A DNA stretch of 64,000 nucleotides from Mangifera indica (lineage: Eukaryota; Streptophyta; Magnoliopsida; Sapindales; Anacardiaceae): the NCBI RefSeq assembly GCF_011075055.1, contig NC_058138.1, forward strand, positions 21,240,928 to 21,304,927. The letters run 5' to 3'. The stretch's first letter is position 1, and each line of letters opens with the position of its first letter. The notes under the pieces were generated by a model that searched no databases, had not been told where the DNA came from, and was given only the letters and a program-made list of their open reading frames with translations. Both the position numbers and the translations under genes were made by a program. Shown piece after piece: positions 13,464-24,590 of the stretch.

Positions 13464-13483
13464 GGGGGGGGGGGGGGGGGGGG
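13464..13483 (+). repeat. Run of 20 consecutive G
   Basis: A 20-base G homopolymer about 280 bp upstream of the start codon of the next gene. It could form a G-quadruplex, but homopolymers of this length are also where assemblies most often miscount. Confidence 0.95.
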
Positions 13484-13763
13484 TGTGGGGAATGAAGAGG
13501 AGTGGTGTTTGTGGTTATTTGTGATTCACCACGCGGGGCTCTCGTATCGGGGGGTTTATGAAATTTTCAACTACGCGTGATGTTTTCTGAAATATTCCAA
13601 TTTGGAGGTTTTCTGCGATTTACAGTTTACAGGACGCGAAGGTTCTTCTTTTCCTCTTTGCCAGTCTCCTCCGTTGTTCTTTCGGGCAGAAAACTTGAGC
13701 TTGTTTTGATTTGCAGGGTGAAATCGAGTGGGAACTAGTTTTTGAGCTTCTGTTTTTGTGTGA

Positions 13764-16407
13764 ATGGGTGACAATTTATTCGAGGGATTACCACCACCCT
13801 CGTCTCAGCAACAAAATCGAGAGCATGAATCGGAGCAAGAACAACAATCTACCACATACAAGAAGAAAAGAGAATCCTCTCCCGTTCCAGCTCCAGCCCC
13901 AGCCCCTAGCCTGAAAAGTGCCCTCAAGAAACCTAAAACTAACCCAGAAGGTGATTCATCGTGTTTTCCTTGCATTTTAATTATCTGGGCTGTATGTGAT
14001 CGCTCTTCTTCTTTGTTTTTGAAACAGAACTTTGAACTGGGACTAGCTTTTCGTTGGCACAAAAAGTGCTCTGCAGATGGGTTTTAGTTTTTTTTTTTTT
14101 TTTTTTCATCTGGGTTTTCGTTATTATGCAGTGTCATGTTGTTTTTAGTTGCAGAGGAACTCTATATGGTTGGCCTTTTTTGTTTTTGGGTTAAGGTTAG
14201 TTATTGAAGGTTTTGTTTTTATTGGGTCTCAATTATTGCAACAAAAAAAACCCAAATTTTAGTGCATTAATTTTATGTTATGGAGAATTTCGATTGCCTT
14301 GATCTTTAGTTTGTTTCCTAGTTTCTAGGTTTTCGTGATGCTACATTGGCTAGGCTTTGTCAAATTTCGTTACTTCTAGAGGGCAGAATTACGATTCACT
14401 ATGTTGTGTTACATGGAAAATTAAGAAAAATGAAAGAAATTGAAGTTCTAATTATGTGCGTGAGCTATAATGGACCTGGAAAACATAGATCTTTGCAAAA
14501 TGAGCCTAATCATTAGGTTAGACAACCTAGTTAAGTGTTCGATATAATTAGGAAGGGAAATGATTGTAAAGGCCTCAAATGTGGATTTCCATCCTCTTTT
14601 GTTTGCTTGTTTATATAGTATACACTTGTTTGTGTAATATTTTTCTGCAATTAAAGTGCTAAAGAACCTAAATTTCAATGTTGTTTCTCAGACACCTTAC
14701 CTCAAAAGACCTTGAGGTTTAAAACAACAACAGATGCCTCGGAAAAGCAAGTTATTGATGCCATGCAGAAAATTGCATCACATATCAAGAACCCTGCAAA
14801 GTTTGGTAAGGCTTCGAAGCTTGCCATACAGTTGATTCAGGCTGGAAGTGTGAAACCAGGGACCAGTGACCACTTTTTTGCCATACTGGAGGCTGCAATG
14901 TCGTCACCCACTTCATGCACGGATGCTTCAGTGCGAGCAGATTATCATGCATTGTTCTCTGCGGCACAAGATGCAGCTGAAGTAAGATATAACTTTCCTT
15001 TAATATAGAATTATTCTGTTTAAGAATATAGGGATATTATTTCTCTTGAGGTTATCTTACCATTTTGTTTTCTTGTAGTGCCTCAGTAAGAAGCAGAAGA
15101 ACCAATTAACTAAATGGACAATTCGAACAGTGGTAGCAAATGACTTGTTCACTGATGACAGCTTTGTGGTATGCACTTCAATTCAGTCATTTGTCAGATC
15201 GTTGTTTCTAAATTATTTTGGTGATGGGAAATGTCTGGTTATGCAACATGTTATTGCAGTTTTGAACACATTGATGCTGCAATATAACATTGGATTTCAG
15301 ATGTATAAATTAGTAGATCTGGTTGGATGCTCTTGGTAATTACTAGTTAGTCAAAGACAGCACCTAAGTGAAAAAATATGTGTGGCCGATAAAGTGATCT
15401 CTTTTAGACTCATTCATTAAATTTTCCCAACTTTTATCTCATACTTCTACTATTGTTAATTCTTTCATTAATCAGGAAGCTTAGGAAAGGACAGTCAAAA
15501 CAACTCAAAACTAATTTACCTGGACTGCCTGCAATGAGATAAAACAAGCATACCTGGAAAAAGTTGTGTGGTACCTATATACTATTTCTCATTTTCATTA
15601 CCGCTGAAATCTGTTTATGCTCATGCTTTCGCTTTTGTTTACCTTCACGCAGTTTTCTAAAACATCTACACAGATAAAAGAGATCATATCTAATCTTCCA
15701 GTGGCAACTAAGGATGATGATGTTGAGGAAGCTGTGGCACTGAAAGATGATGCAGAAATAACTAATGAAGACGATCAATGTAAGCAGGATATGCTTTCAG
15801 CTTCCCTAGAAGAAGGAAATAACAAGGATGAGTCTGATCCATTTGGGCTTGATGCTTTAATGTCTAACAAAACAAAGAAGGATGACAGAACAAAGGTTAA
15901 GAAAGACACAGCAGACAGTATCAGGAAGGAGGAAGAGGAAGAAAATAAGAGGTTTCTCAAGGGGCAGAGAGAAGCCTTGATTACTTGTTTAGAGATTGCT
16001 GCACGACGTTACAAAACTCCATGGTAAGTTCATTGCATTATGCTCCTAATGGATAAAAAAACCTCTATTCCTTCACAGTGTTTTATACTTGCCTCTTAAA
16101 TTCTATGATTTTCATTCTAAGAGATGTTTTTTTCATTTTTAGGTGCCAAACAGTGATAGACATCCTGGTGAAGCATGCCTTCGATAATGTAGCAAGATTT
16201 ACATCTAGACAAAGGGATGCCATTGAGAAACTTTGGGCTTCTATAAGGGAGCAACAAACTCGGAGGAAGCAAGGGAAATCGGTAACTGGGAAACTTGATA
16301 TAAATGGTTTTGAATGGCTTCAACAAAAATATGCTAATGAAAAGATTAGTATTCGGCATTCTGTTGGAGGTGGTGGGGATCGCCGAGCTCAACAGTGGCT
16401 TGGTTGA
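13764..16407 (+). CDS. Unrecognised conserved-looking protein, five exons, about 400 aa
   Basis: Exons 13764-13950, 14692-14981, 15079-15168, 15653-16023 and 16143-16407 join in frame at GT/AG sites to give 400 residues. The start is the ATG opening MGDNLFEGLPPP. Residues 1-62 are low-complexity and rich in Gln, Ser, Pro and Lys (PAPAPAPS repeats). Residues about 65-190 are a helical-looking segment starting TLRFKTTTDASEKQVIDAM. Residues about 190-300 are acidic and charged. The last 90 residues hold a basic helix (FTSRQRDAIEKLW) and end in a Gly-rich GGGGDRRAQQWLG tail. No signal peptide or membrane segment is visible, and its make-up suggests a nuclear or cytosolic protein. I do not recognise the family. 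The consistent splicing and non-repetitive protein make it very likely a real gene. It is followed on the same strand by the cyclophilin gene. Confidence 0.8.
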
Positions 16408-17054
16408 TACTTAACTATCATGTATTTTGTTTTGCTCTCTGTCACTGATGATGAGAATTCATTCAAAGAAGGGCACTTGGAACTGTTTGATGAGCTTCAG
16501 ATATTTTAAATCTGTAGTACTTTCAATTATACAACTTATGTTAACTGATACTCACATGTAAAATTGCTTGATGGTGATATATCTTGTGTGTTTGGCGTCA
16601 TAGAGTTATAGTTGGTATCGGCTGACAAAAGTTTCCAATGTGTTAATAGCTTAATTTGTTTAAGTTTAAAAGAGTAACGTGGTCTACTAGTTTCTGAACC
16701 TCGAACTCAGAGAAAAACTCTCATATGAACAGTGTAAATTAGTTTCAGTAAATGAACAGATGGAATAACTGATTTTTAAGGATGCTGAATCTCATTTGGA
16801 ACACATCAATGAAAGGACCAGAACCTTCAAAATTTCCCGCAATTTCTTGAATTTTATACATGGAAATAAGTGTGCACCTTGCTAAAAATTGCCATATATG
16901 AGGAGTTTCTACACAACCAACGACATCAGAATGCCTGCAGCTGTATGAAAGCCGTGAGTCTTTGGCAATGATAGCTCTGTTTCTTCCTCTTAGGCAAGAC
17001 AGGGGTGCAATAGTATTTTCGTATCAAACCTCGGTGGATCGGGCCGAACCGAAC

Positions 17055-17120
17055 GAAGCCCAAAATACTGGTCCAGAGTTTGGATAAACCCTAGACCCTA
17101 ATTTCTTCCAATATATATGC
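17055..17120 (+). promoter_or_regulatory. Housekeeping-type promoter motifs before the cyclophilin gene
   Basis: A telo-box (AAACCCTAG, 17086-17094), an AGCCCA site II-like element (about 17057) and a TATATATG stretch (about 17112) lie just upstream of the inferred 5' untranslated exon. Telo-box plus site II is common in plant genes expressed in dividing cells. This reading is by motif only. Confidence 0.45.
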
Positions 17121-17168
17121 TCATCGTAGCTTAAATCGCAATCGTCTCCGGTCGAATTTTAGTGCAAG

Positions 17169-17853
17169 GTGCTCCATTTCTCTATCATATCGTCATTTTA
17201 ACCTTTGTATGTTGCATTTGACTTATGAATCTTTGTTTATTTCTCTTGTTCTGTGTATAAATGCATGTGTTTATGGGCTATTTTGAAAAGCACATATCGA
17301 AGGCTTGCAGATGATTTTTTCAAAGTCTGTGAGCTCAAAAGCTGTGCTAGATCATTAAATCATCCTCTTGATTAATGCCCTTTTGCTATATCTTACAATG
17401 TTGCATCTGGAATTCTTGTTGGATGATTAACATTCTTTTTACTGCTTCAACGAGGCACGTTGCTTTTAATAATTGTATTGTTTTTGTTCTCTATTCTACT
17501 TGTTTTTATTTTATTTCATTTTTTGGGTTGCACATAATTGGATTCTTAATAAGTAGAATACTTTTTATATTGTCAATAGAGGAAGTCCCTGAACTTTTAG
17601 ATAACAGTAGGTGAATTGTTGATATTTGAGAATGTGTGTTTTGTTCTGTTAAAATTATGGACAAGATTCCTAATTTTTCTGATATTGATGAAGACTGAAT
17701 TTTGGTTAGATATTTACAGAATAATTTTTGTAATTAGTTTATGAATGTTCTGTGTGTGGCTTGTAGTTTTTCTGTTCTTAAGATGAAAATGGTAACAACT
17801 CATTATTTAAACAAAAGCTGATTAATTAAATCTGGTTGGTTTTTATTGGATAG
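17169..17853 (+). other. Probable intron in the cyclophilin 5' untranslated region
   Basis: A donor after GTGCAAG (GT at 17169) and a T-rich acceptor ending TTGGATAG (17853) would leave only GTAAA before the start codon. Leader introns are frequent in plant housekeeping genes. Transcript data would settle it. Confidence 0.5.
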
Positions 17854-17858
17854 GTAAA

Positions 17859-18383
17859 ATGTCAAATCCCAAGGTTTTCTTTGAAATTGTGATTGGAAAA
17901 ATGAAGATGGGCCAAGTAGTGATGGAGCTATATAAAGATGTTGCACCAAAAACTGCTGAAAATTTCCGGGCCCTATGCACTGGTGAGAAGGGGATTGGAG
18001 TGTCTGGAAAGCCGCTACACTATAAGGGCTCAGCATTTCATCGCATAATCCCAAACTTCATGTGTCAGGGAGGAGATTTCACCAGGGGTAATGGAACTGG
18101 AGGAGAATCCATATATGGCATGAAGTTTGCTGATGAGAACTTCAAGCTGAAGCATACTGGGCCTGGAATTCTTTCAATGGCTAATGCTGGACCTAACACT
18201 AATGGTTCACAGTTCTTTATATGCACTGAGAAGACACCGTGGCTTGATGGCAAACATGTTGTGTTTGGGAAAGTTGTAGATGGCTATAGTGTTGTCAAGG
18301 AGATGGAGAAGGTGGGTTCCGACAGTGGGAGGACTTCCCAGCCAGTTCTTATTGAAGACTGTGGTCAAATATCCGAGAATTGA
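17859..18383 (+). CDS. Cytosolic cyclophilin, CYP19-3/ROC2-like peptidyl-prolyl isomerase
   Basis: 174 residues, one cyclophilin domain and no targeting sequence, so cytosolic. It catalyses cis-trans isomerisation of peptide bonds before proline and is expected to bind cyclosporin. Active-site residues are all present with a +7 offset from human CypA: Arg62, Phe67, Met68, Gln70, Ala108, Phe120, Trp128 and His133. The offset comes from the seven-residue divergent loop (about 46-54, GIGVSGK) typical of plant cytosolic cyclophilins. The opening block [13 protein letters not shown] and the [13 protein letters not shown] segment resemble the Arabidopsis CYP19-3/ROC2 type more than ROC1. The coding part is a single exon, as in most members. 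The ATG at 17859 gives the family's usual N terminus. Confidence 0.95.
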   Translation: MSNPKVFFEIVIGKMKMGQVVMELYKDVAPKTAENFRALCTGEKGIGVSGKPLHYKGSAFHRIIPNFMCQGGDFTRGNGTGGESIYGMKFADENFKLKHTGPGILSMANAGPNTNGSQFFICTEKTPWLDGKHVVFGKVVDGYSVVKEMEKVGSDSGRTSQPVLIEDCGQISEN

Positions 18384-18903
18384 TGATAAGGAGAAAATGT
18401 GGTAGATGTTGTTCGGTAGCCTCTTTGATATGTAAGCTTTATTTTTCTACCCAAAATTGAAAGGGTTCGTAGCTACTGTGTAGCGTATGATAATGGCACT
18501 TTTGAAGCCAAAAATGAACTTGCTTCCTGCCTTTTAATCTACATAATAATTAGCTTGTATCATGTTCATTACTTATTGTCTTGTATATATGTATGTATGA
18601 ATGAGTGATGCCTTACTGCCTTAAACATCTAATATTTTCTTGATCGGCCATAGGAATTATCAGGTTCTGTAGTCCATGTATTTTACTTTTTATTGATGAT
18701 TTTAGAGGGAAAAAGAAAAAAAAAAGAGAAGGATTATGTTTCGGCCCTCTTTATTGATATGCTGAACGTAGCCCCTATGTATTAGTAATGCTGCGTCATA
18801 AACTTGGGGACCGAGCATTTTATTCAGAATGCAAAGGATAACACCAACATATAATTTAGACAATTGGCATATGATCTTCTACTCGGTAAAGCCCATCAGG
18901 ATC

Positions 18904-19146
18904 CTATTCCCTGTCTTTGAGATATATCACTGGAATGCTTAGGTGGGTCTGAATAAAATCCCCTTTTTCACTGCAAGTCTCCTCAGCTGGTGCTACAAAG
19001 AACTTGGGACTTGTTTGTATTCCGGTGTCAACAAGACCTTTAACAAGCTTCTGTATTGTCAAAAGCCTTCAATTCATTTTCTTTGTCATAGTTGTCCTGC
19101 TCATTCCCTGTAAAAGCTGAGGCTTGTTGCCGCTGATCGTTGGCCA
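18904..19146 (-). pseudogene. Truncated 2-oxoglutarate/Fe(II) dioxygenase fragment (ACC oxidase-homologue type)
   Basis: On the minus strand, an ATG at 19146 opens a short segment reaching ELKAFDNT. One base later the frame shifts into KLVKGLVDTGIQTSPKFF and continues to IPVIYLKD before a stop at 18906. This order is the N-terminal DIOX_N region of plant 2-oxoglutarate dioxygenases annotated as 1-aminocyclopropane-1-carboxylate oxidase homologues. The catalytic double-stranded beta-helix, with its HxD...H iron site, is entirely missing. With the frameshift and an early stop it cannot make an enzyme. It lies between the cyclophilin and RAF1 genes and has no visible relation to either. Confidence 0.7.
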
Positions 19147-19613
19147 TTCTTTTTCTTTATTTTCAGGCTCAGTCAATCACTTCAGTTAATCAAAACGCTC
19201 AAGGCAGCCATCGTGAATGAGATGGAAAATAAACCTGTGGCACATCATACGCTCTAGAAAAAATTTGCAGTATGTTGCAACGGCGAAGGAAATTAGACAC
19301 ATTACGTGCTCAAATATAAAGTGCACATCATATGCTGCAATTCAGCAAAATTTCTGTAGTAATTTTAAGTTGTTTGATAAACTACAAGCAGCATACACAA
19401 TCAAAAAATAACCGGTCTCTTAGTAAACAAATTGAGTAGAGTTTTACAAACAACAGGATTAACTGCTGCTAGGGCCATCCTTCAGCATCAAAACAAGTTG
19501 CAAAAATCCTGCCACAGGCCATTGATATGAAGACTGTATGATCGCACTCTTTAGGCTCCACCCTTGTTAAATTCCTAAATGAGTGTAAAGTTTCAACCGA
19601 AATACTATTCATT

Positions 19614-20951
19614 TCACTCCCAATCTTCATCTCTCAATTGATCATCAATCTCTTCTTTTGGTGGCCTAACCACCAGCAACACAGTCCCTAAACTTTCTTC
19701 CACTCCTCGTTCCTTTAACGCCAACCCTCTTTCCACCTTCAACTCACCATCTTCAAGCTGCACCAAGTAAAACCCTTCATCCACCTCTACCACCTTCCTG
19801 CTCCTATCTGCAACCACCAAAATAGCCTCCTCCTTATACCACGTATTGGCCTTCCATGGCAACACTCTTGCATCACTGAACGACACAACCACTCCACCAT
19901 TTCCCAACCCCACAATAGGCTTCCACCCTGGCAACACCACCCACCTGTTCCACCCCTTCTCAGCCGCAACCACTCCAAACTCTCCTTCACTCCTACACTC
20001 GAACGGTGCTTCAGAAATCCCTTTTCCCTTCTCCTCCTCACTACAAACAGGCAGAATAACCACACTAGTTGCTTCACTAACCTCACCAATCCTTAATCTA
20101 ACAACTGGAACATGAACCCCACTCTCAATTTCTTCTTCTTTACCGTCCTTCTCCTCGCTATCTTCCTGTAACTCTCTCTCTATCAAATTTTTAGCCTCAT
20201 CAGACTCAGCAACTTGCAATGCAAGTTCTAAAGCTCTTGTTCTCTCTTCGGATGGATTTTTATGCTCTTTACTTTGCCTATAATACATGAAAGACAAGCA
20301 ATCACCTGGAAGAACATAATTAAACTTCTTCCGGGCTGTCTCCTCACGCCTCCGTGGAAAATCCTTCACCGCACGCGCCAAATCTTGTGCTCCTTTAGCA
20401 TCACAATTATTCTCAACAAGATAGCGTGCAGCGGCGGCCCGTTGTGAGGCGCTTAACAGCCTTATCTCATACAAAAGCTCCGCACCACCGGTGCCGAAAA
20501 AGTCGAGAACTTCCGGGTCAGCATTGCATTCGACGAGGGAATCCCGCACTTGCGCAGCAACGACAAGTCGGTTTTGTTCAACCCCAGAAATTCCAGTGGA
20601 TTCTTCAATAGAAGGAGGGGTGAAACCCTCCTGATACAGGGTGGGAATTAAGGGGGCGTATTCGAACCAGAGGCCCAGGCGATTGGCGAGGACTTCGAGA
20701 CGAGAGGCAGTGTCTAGATTGCGAAATTTGGATGGGATCGGAGAAGGGGGCGGTCTAAACGGCTGGTAAAGCTGTCTCTGGGGTCGTTGTTGTTGGGAAT
20801 TTGGGGGTAGGATGAGAGCAGAGATGGACCTGAGAATGGGTTTAGAAGAAGAAAATTGAAAAGGTGAAGGGTTTAGAAGGAAAAGGTTGTTGTGAGTGAA
20901 GGGAGATGTGAATGGTTTTAGGGAAAGGGTGTTTATAGTTACACAGAGCAT
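19614..20951 (-). CDS. RAF1: Rubisco accumulation factor 1, chloroplastic
   Basis: A 445-residue nuclear-encoded chloroplast chaperone that stabilises Rubisco large-subunit dimers during assembly of the holoenzyme. I start it at the ATG at 20951 (MLCVTINTLS), which gives the family's usual N terminus; a longer frame from 21065 adds 38 residues that look like leader sequence. Residues 1-60 are Ser/Pro/Arg-rich with few acids, as in a transit peptide. LYQPFRPPPSPIPSKFRNLD (61-80) is a family signature. The helical N-terminal domain spans about 80-265 (GLWFEYAPLI, GGAELLYEIR, GDCLSFMYYRQS), then an acidic linker (262-278), then the beta-rich C-terminal domain (281-445) with VPVVRLRIGE and EKGWNRWVVLPGW. 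There are no introns. The family assignment is secure. Confidence 0.95.
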   Translation of the reverse strand: MLCVTINTLSLKPFTSPFTHNNLFLLNPSPFQFSSSKPILRSISALILPPNSQQQRPQRQLYQPFRPPPSPIPSKFRNLDTASRLEVLANRLGLWFEYAPLIPTLYQEGFTPPSIEESTGISGVEQNRLVVAAQVRDSLVECNADPEVLDFFGTGGAELLYEIRLLSASQRAAAARYLVENNCDAKGAQDLARAVKDFPRRREETARKKFNYVLPGDCLSFMYYRQSKEHKNPSEERTRALELALQVAESDEAKNLIERELQEDSEEKDGKEEEIESGVHVPVVRLRIGEVSEATSVVILPVCSEEEKGKGISEAPFECRSEGEFGVVAAEKGWNRWVVLPGWKPIVGLGNGGVVVSFSDARVLPWKANTWYKEEAILVVADRSRKVVEVDEGFYLVQLEDGELKVERGLALKERGVEESLGTVLLVVRPPKEEIDDQLRDEDWE

Positions 20952-20999
20952 GTTGCTGCGCGAGAGGATGCTGAGAGGGGTGTCGACTGTTGATTTTTG

Positions 21000-21006
21000 C
21001 CTTATC
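21000..21006 (-). promoter_or_regulatory. I-box-like GATAAGG upstream of RAF1
   Basis: GATAAGG on the minus strand, about 50 bp upstream of the chosen RAF1 start. I-boxes are known in promoters of light-regulated photosynthesis genes. No TATA box is evident nearby, which is also common for that class. This site may lie in the leader. Confidence 0.3.
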
Positions 21007-22479
21007 TTATTCAGTTTGATATTTCTCAGAGATGGAGAGATCGTAGTTACTGTTGTGGGCCTCATGAAATTTACATGGGCTGTTCAAAAAAGGCCGATAT
21101 TGGATGGACTTAGCCCGGGCTCTTTATGGGTGCAGCAAGTCCATAGGTCTCCTTAGCCTAGTCTGAAAAGTTTGGCTAGCAAGCCCTAGATCTGACTAGG
21201 GGTCTGGTTCAAGCCCAATCAAAATGGGTCCATGTTATTCCCAAGTGGGCCAAGTCAAATACAGGTAACAAAGTAATCTATGTTTGTCATTGTTTTGTCC
21301 TACCCTAGTTGGGTCAGATTTGGTTTGTTTTGGTTTTCTGTCCGTTTTAACGGGGTGAGTTTTGTTTGTTCCCGAAATTTTCTTGTTGCCTTGTTGTTTC
21401 TTTGTTAATATACTTTTTATTTATTAAAAAAAAAAAACAAAGTAGACATAATATATTCTCAATTTCTTTACTAAATCAATTATATAGATGTATGGGCAGC
21501 TTGTATAATTTTTGACGTGTGCCTTGTTAGCCTTGGGCTGGTAGGGTTTGAGTTGTCTTGGTCCATTTAACTTCTTAATCGCTAATAATTAAAGATGGAT
21601 TCAAATTGAATTTAATTTAAATTCAAAATAGTTAATTTAAACTTAAGTATGATTTGCGCAAACTAATAAACAAAAAAAAATGAGAGAAGATGAACAATAC
21701 CATGGAGGAAGGAAAAAATTAGTAAAAAAAAAAAAAAAATCATTTGCAAGGCAAGTTTTAGTGCCGACACAACATCAATCATCAATTGACTCAAATTAAA
21801 TTTATCCCCACTAGTAACAAAAGGTCAGGAGTGATGTGAATTTGAACCCTCCATCCTTGTAAGTATGCCTCTTTTATAATTAAAAAAAGGAATAAATCTT
21901 TCTCAATCTCATTTAATATAAAAAAAATAACCCTATAAATTTAATTATGTTAATTTTTCTCATTTTCAAAACTTAATTATTTTTTCCTTGCAACCTTTTT
22001 CCCAAATCAAAATTAGGTTTTCTCTTTACACTTTTTTCCCAATTCCTAATTTCAACTTATTTTATCGATGCTTAAAGTATTGTCTAATGTTGCAATATAT
22101 AAGAGAGTGATAAAAAAAAAAAAAAAGGAAAAATTAATTCAAAATTTTATCCCATGATAACTTGATATTAAACCTCATGGAAATTGAAGTATAGTATAAT
22201 AAAAAGAACTGTATAAGAATTTGATGGAAAATAAGTAGAAAATGAACATTGAGAATTAAGGAGAAAATTAGGGATAATGGACTTAATAAATAAATTTGGA
22301 AAAAAAAAAATATTATCTAAAGGAAATTTTGAAAATGATTTTAATTAATGTCTAACAATTTGGATTGACTAAAGAGTACTAATCATCTTAGATACATACA
22401 CTTATTTGTTAGACTTCTATTCATCATAATTGTTAATCCAACATCAATAAAATCATGCGTACCAAATTTTTTTGTACAC

Positions 22480-22615
22480 AAATAGATACACCCCATCAAG
22501 TGATTGAATAATATTAAATTAATGATCAAATAACATTCAATCACATGATAATATATCATATTTGTACTCATTTATATACTTAAAAGTGAGTATATATAAT
22601 ATTACTCGTCAAAAT
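22480..22615. repeat. AT-rich palindromic MITE copy
   Basis: Arms CACCCCATCAAGTGATTGAA and TTCAATCACATGATAATATA are related inversely; the right edge GAGTATATATAATATTACTC matches the family terminus. Confidence 0.6.
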
Positions 22616-22749
22616 AATCAGTACTATTCTCAGTAATGTTTATACATGAAAAATATTGTGATGTGTTGATTGAAACATTACGTTAGAGCTTCTATCTTGA
22701 CCCCTTTCCACAAACCACAATGAAACTTTTTAAGTAATCTTATAAAATA

Positions 22750-22905
22750 TTATAATACCCACTTTTGAGTATACACATGATCTGTTATTATGTGATTAGA
22801 TATTATTTTATTATTAATTTAAAATCACTAATAACTTAATAATATACATAAAATATATATCTATTTATGTATTAAAAATAGGTATATATAATTTTATTGA
22901 TATTT
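22750..22905. repeat. AT-rich palindromic MITE copy
   Basis: Left part TATACACATGATCTGTTATT, core TATGTGATTAGATATT, right edge AGGTATATATAATTTTATTG. It lies only about 140 bp from the preceding copy. A block near 22625-22720 (TACATGAAAAATATTGTGAT) recurs at 22905-22985, so the two copies sit in a local direct duplication. Confidence 0.65.
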
Positions 22906-24454
22906 ATATATGAAAGATATTGTGATGTGTTGATTGAAACATTACATTAAAGCTTCTGTCTTGGCCCCATCCATAAACCACATTGAAACTTTTGACCAAA
23001 AAGCCTCTCTTTTTTGAACTTTGAACTTCCTATGACTTTCAAATACTTCTCCAAATTTTATTTGAATCCTCAAAGCATTTGGATGACCCACCAAATTATG
23101 TTAGAAAATGAAACTCGTAACAAAGATTAAATAGTAGCTTAGCCCATATTAATATTAAACATGCTACTGGAAATTGACATATATAAGAGAAAGTGGCTTC
23201 ACAATCATTTGGGTTTTACTGGATTAAATTGGCATTGAATTGCATAGAAAACCTTATTTTATGGTCAAAATTGTTCTTGATTAACTCAATAATTTGCGTT
23301 AAAGAAACATAAAATGTTTGGATCATTACATTTCTTCACTAGGGTTCTTTAGTGGGTTTGGCATTTGCTAGCTTTGGTTTAAGATGAATTCAAAAAATAC
23401 TTTAGACTAACATTAAATATTTTGATATATTGAGTGAGAGTGAGAACGATAAAGGAATTTCAGAAAAAACATCTCTCAAAATTTTTATTCATTGAGGAAC
23501 AATATTAGCGAAGTTGCTACTTGCTTATATATAATATGAACTAAACAATTAAATCTCTTATTTTCGATGTCACCATATTTAAATTACAAACGAGTAATCA
23601 CATATTAACATAACTCAATTATCTACTATTGAAAAAGTTATATTATTCATTAGGATTTAGAGTTTATAGTTGATTCATAAATATAATCTATAGTGTAATT
23701 ATATTTATATTTGGATTGAAATCTCTTAAGATATGATTATAAAATGCTATTAAAGTAGGGTTTTTCCATGAAATTAATATTAGAGCGTCCAATAATCTTG
23801 TTAAAGATTATAACTTGCATCATGGTTCTGAAATAAATTATCCTTTCTCAGAAATGAAGATGAAAAAGAGACTAGAATATTTTTTATACTCACTATAGCT
23901 TTGTTGCCTTTAATTAATTCAGCAGGATCCTTTCAACTAGCTAGGGTTATCTACTGCTGGATAATGGTTTCCTCCCCTCCAGCACCATATAATATATTCT
24001 CCCCACTTTCTCCCGCACTTTCTCACCTTCCAAACAAATTCATACACATCCACTCTTATCATTACACATCTCACAATCTAATGATTGTGTCATTCCAGTG
24101 TATAAAAAAGACAAAAAACAAAGGACTATTCTTAAGAATAAATGGTGAATCTTGCTTCAAATAAAAATTATAGCCGTATTATCAAACAGTACTTTTCCTT
24201 AGACCAACAAATTCGCCTATTTCAAAGATTACAATTAAAGTTGTACTTGTCGTATTCCTTTGTAATTACCTATAATACAACATCTATGGGCGATGAACCA
24301 AAACTTAGATTAGAAGCTTCCACTGTGTTGGCCTTCAACAGCGAAAAGAAATTATTCATTTGGGACCCAGATGGCCAACCAATTAGGAAAATGGGTTTAG
24401 AGAATTATTTTGAGCAGTGTAATGCTATAAACCCTAATTTTAAGTATTTAATTG

Positions 24455-24590
24455 GGTATTCAGATGATATATTATTATGTTATTAGATATAATTTTTTTT
24501 TAATTTAAAATTATTCAATCACATAGTAATATATAATTTGAATATCTAATTAAATATTCAAAACTAGATACTCATACTTTTATTATTTTG
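24455..24590. repeat. AT-rich palindromic MITE copy
   Basis: GGGTATTCAGATGATATATT and its inverse AATATATAATTTGAATATCT flank a TTATTAGATATAA/TTATTCAATCACATAG core. Confidence 0.6.

Noticed and set aside
16800..17030. Possible minus-strand coding segment between two plus-strand genes
   Set aside because: Some protein-like stretches, but no recognisable family and no start or splice pattern.
24142..24486. 114-codon plus-strand frame
   Set aside because: No recognised domain, AT-driven composition, and its end lies in a MITE copy.
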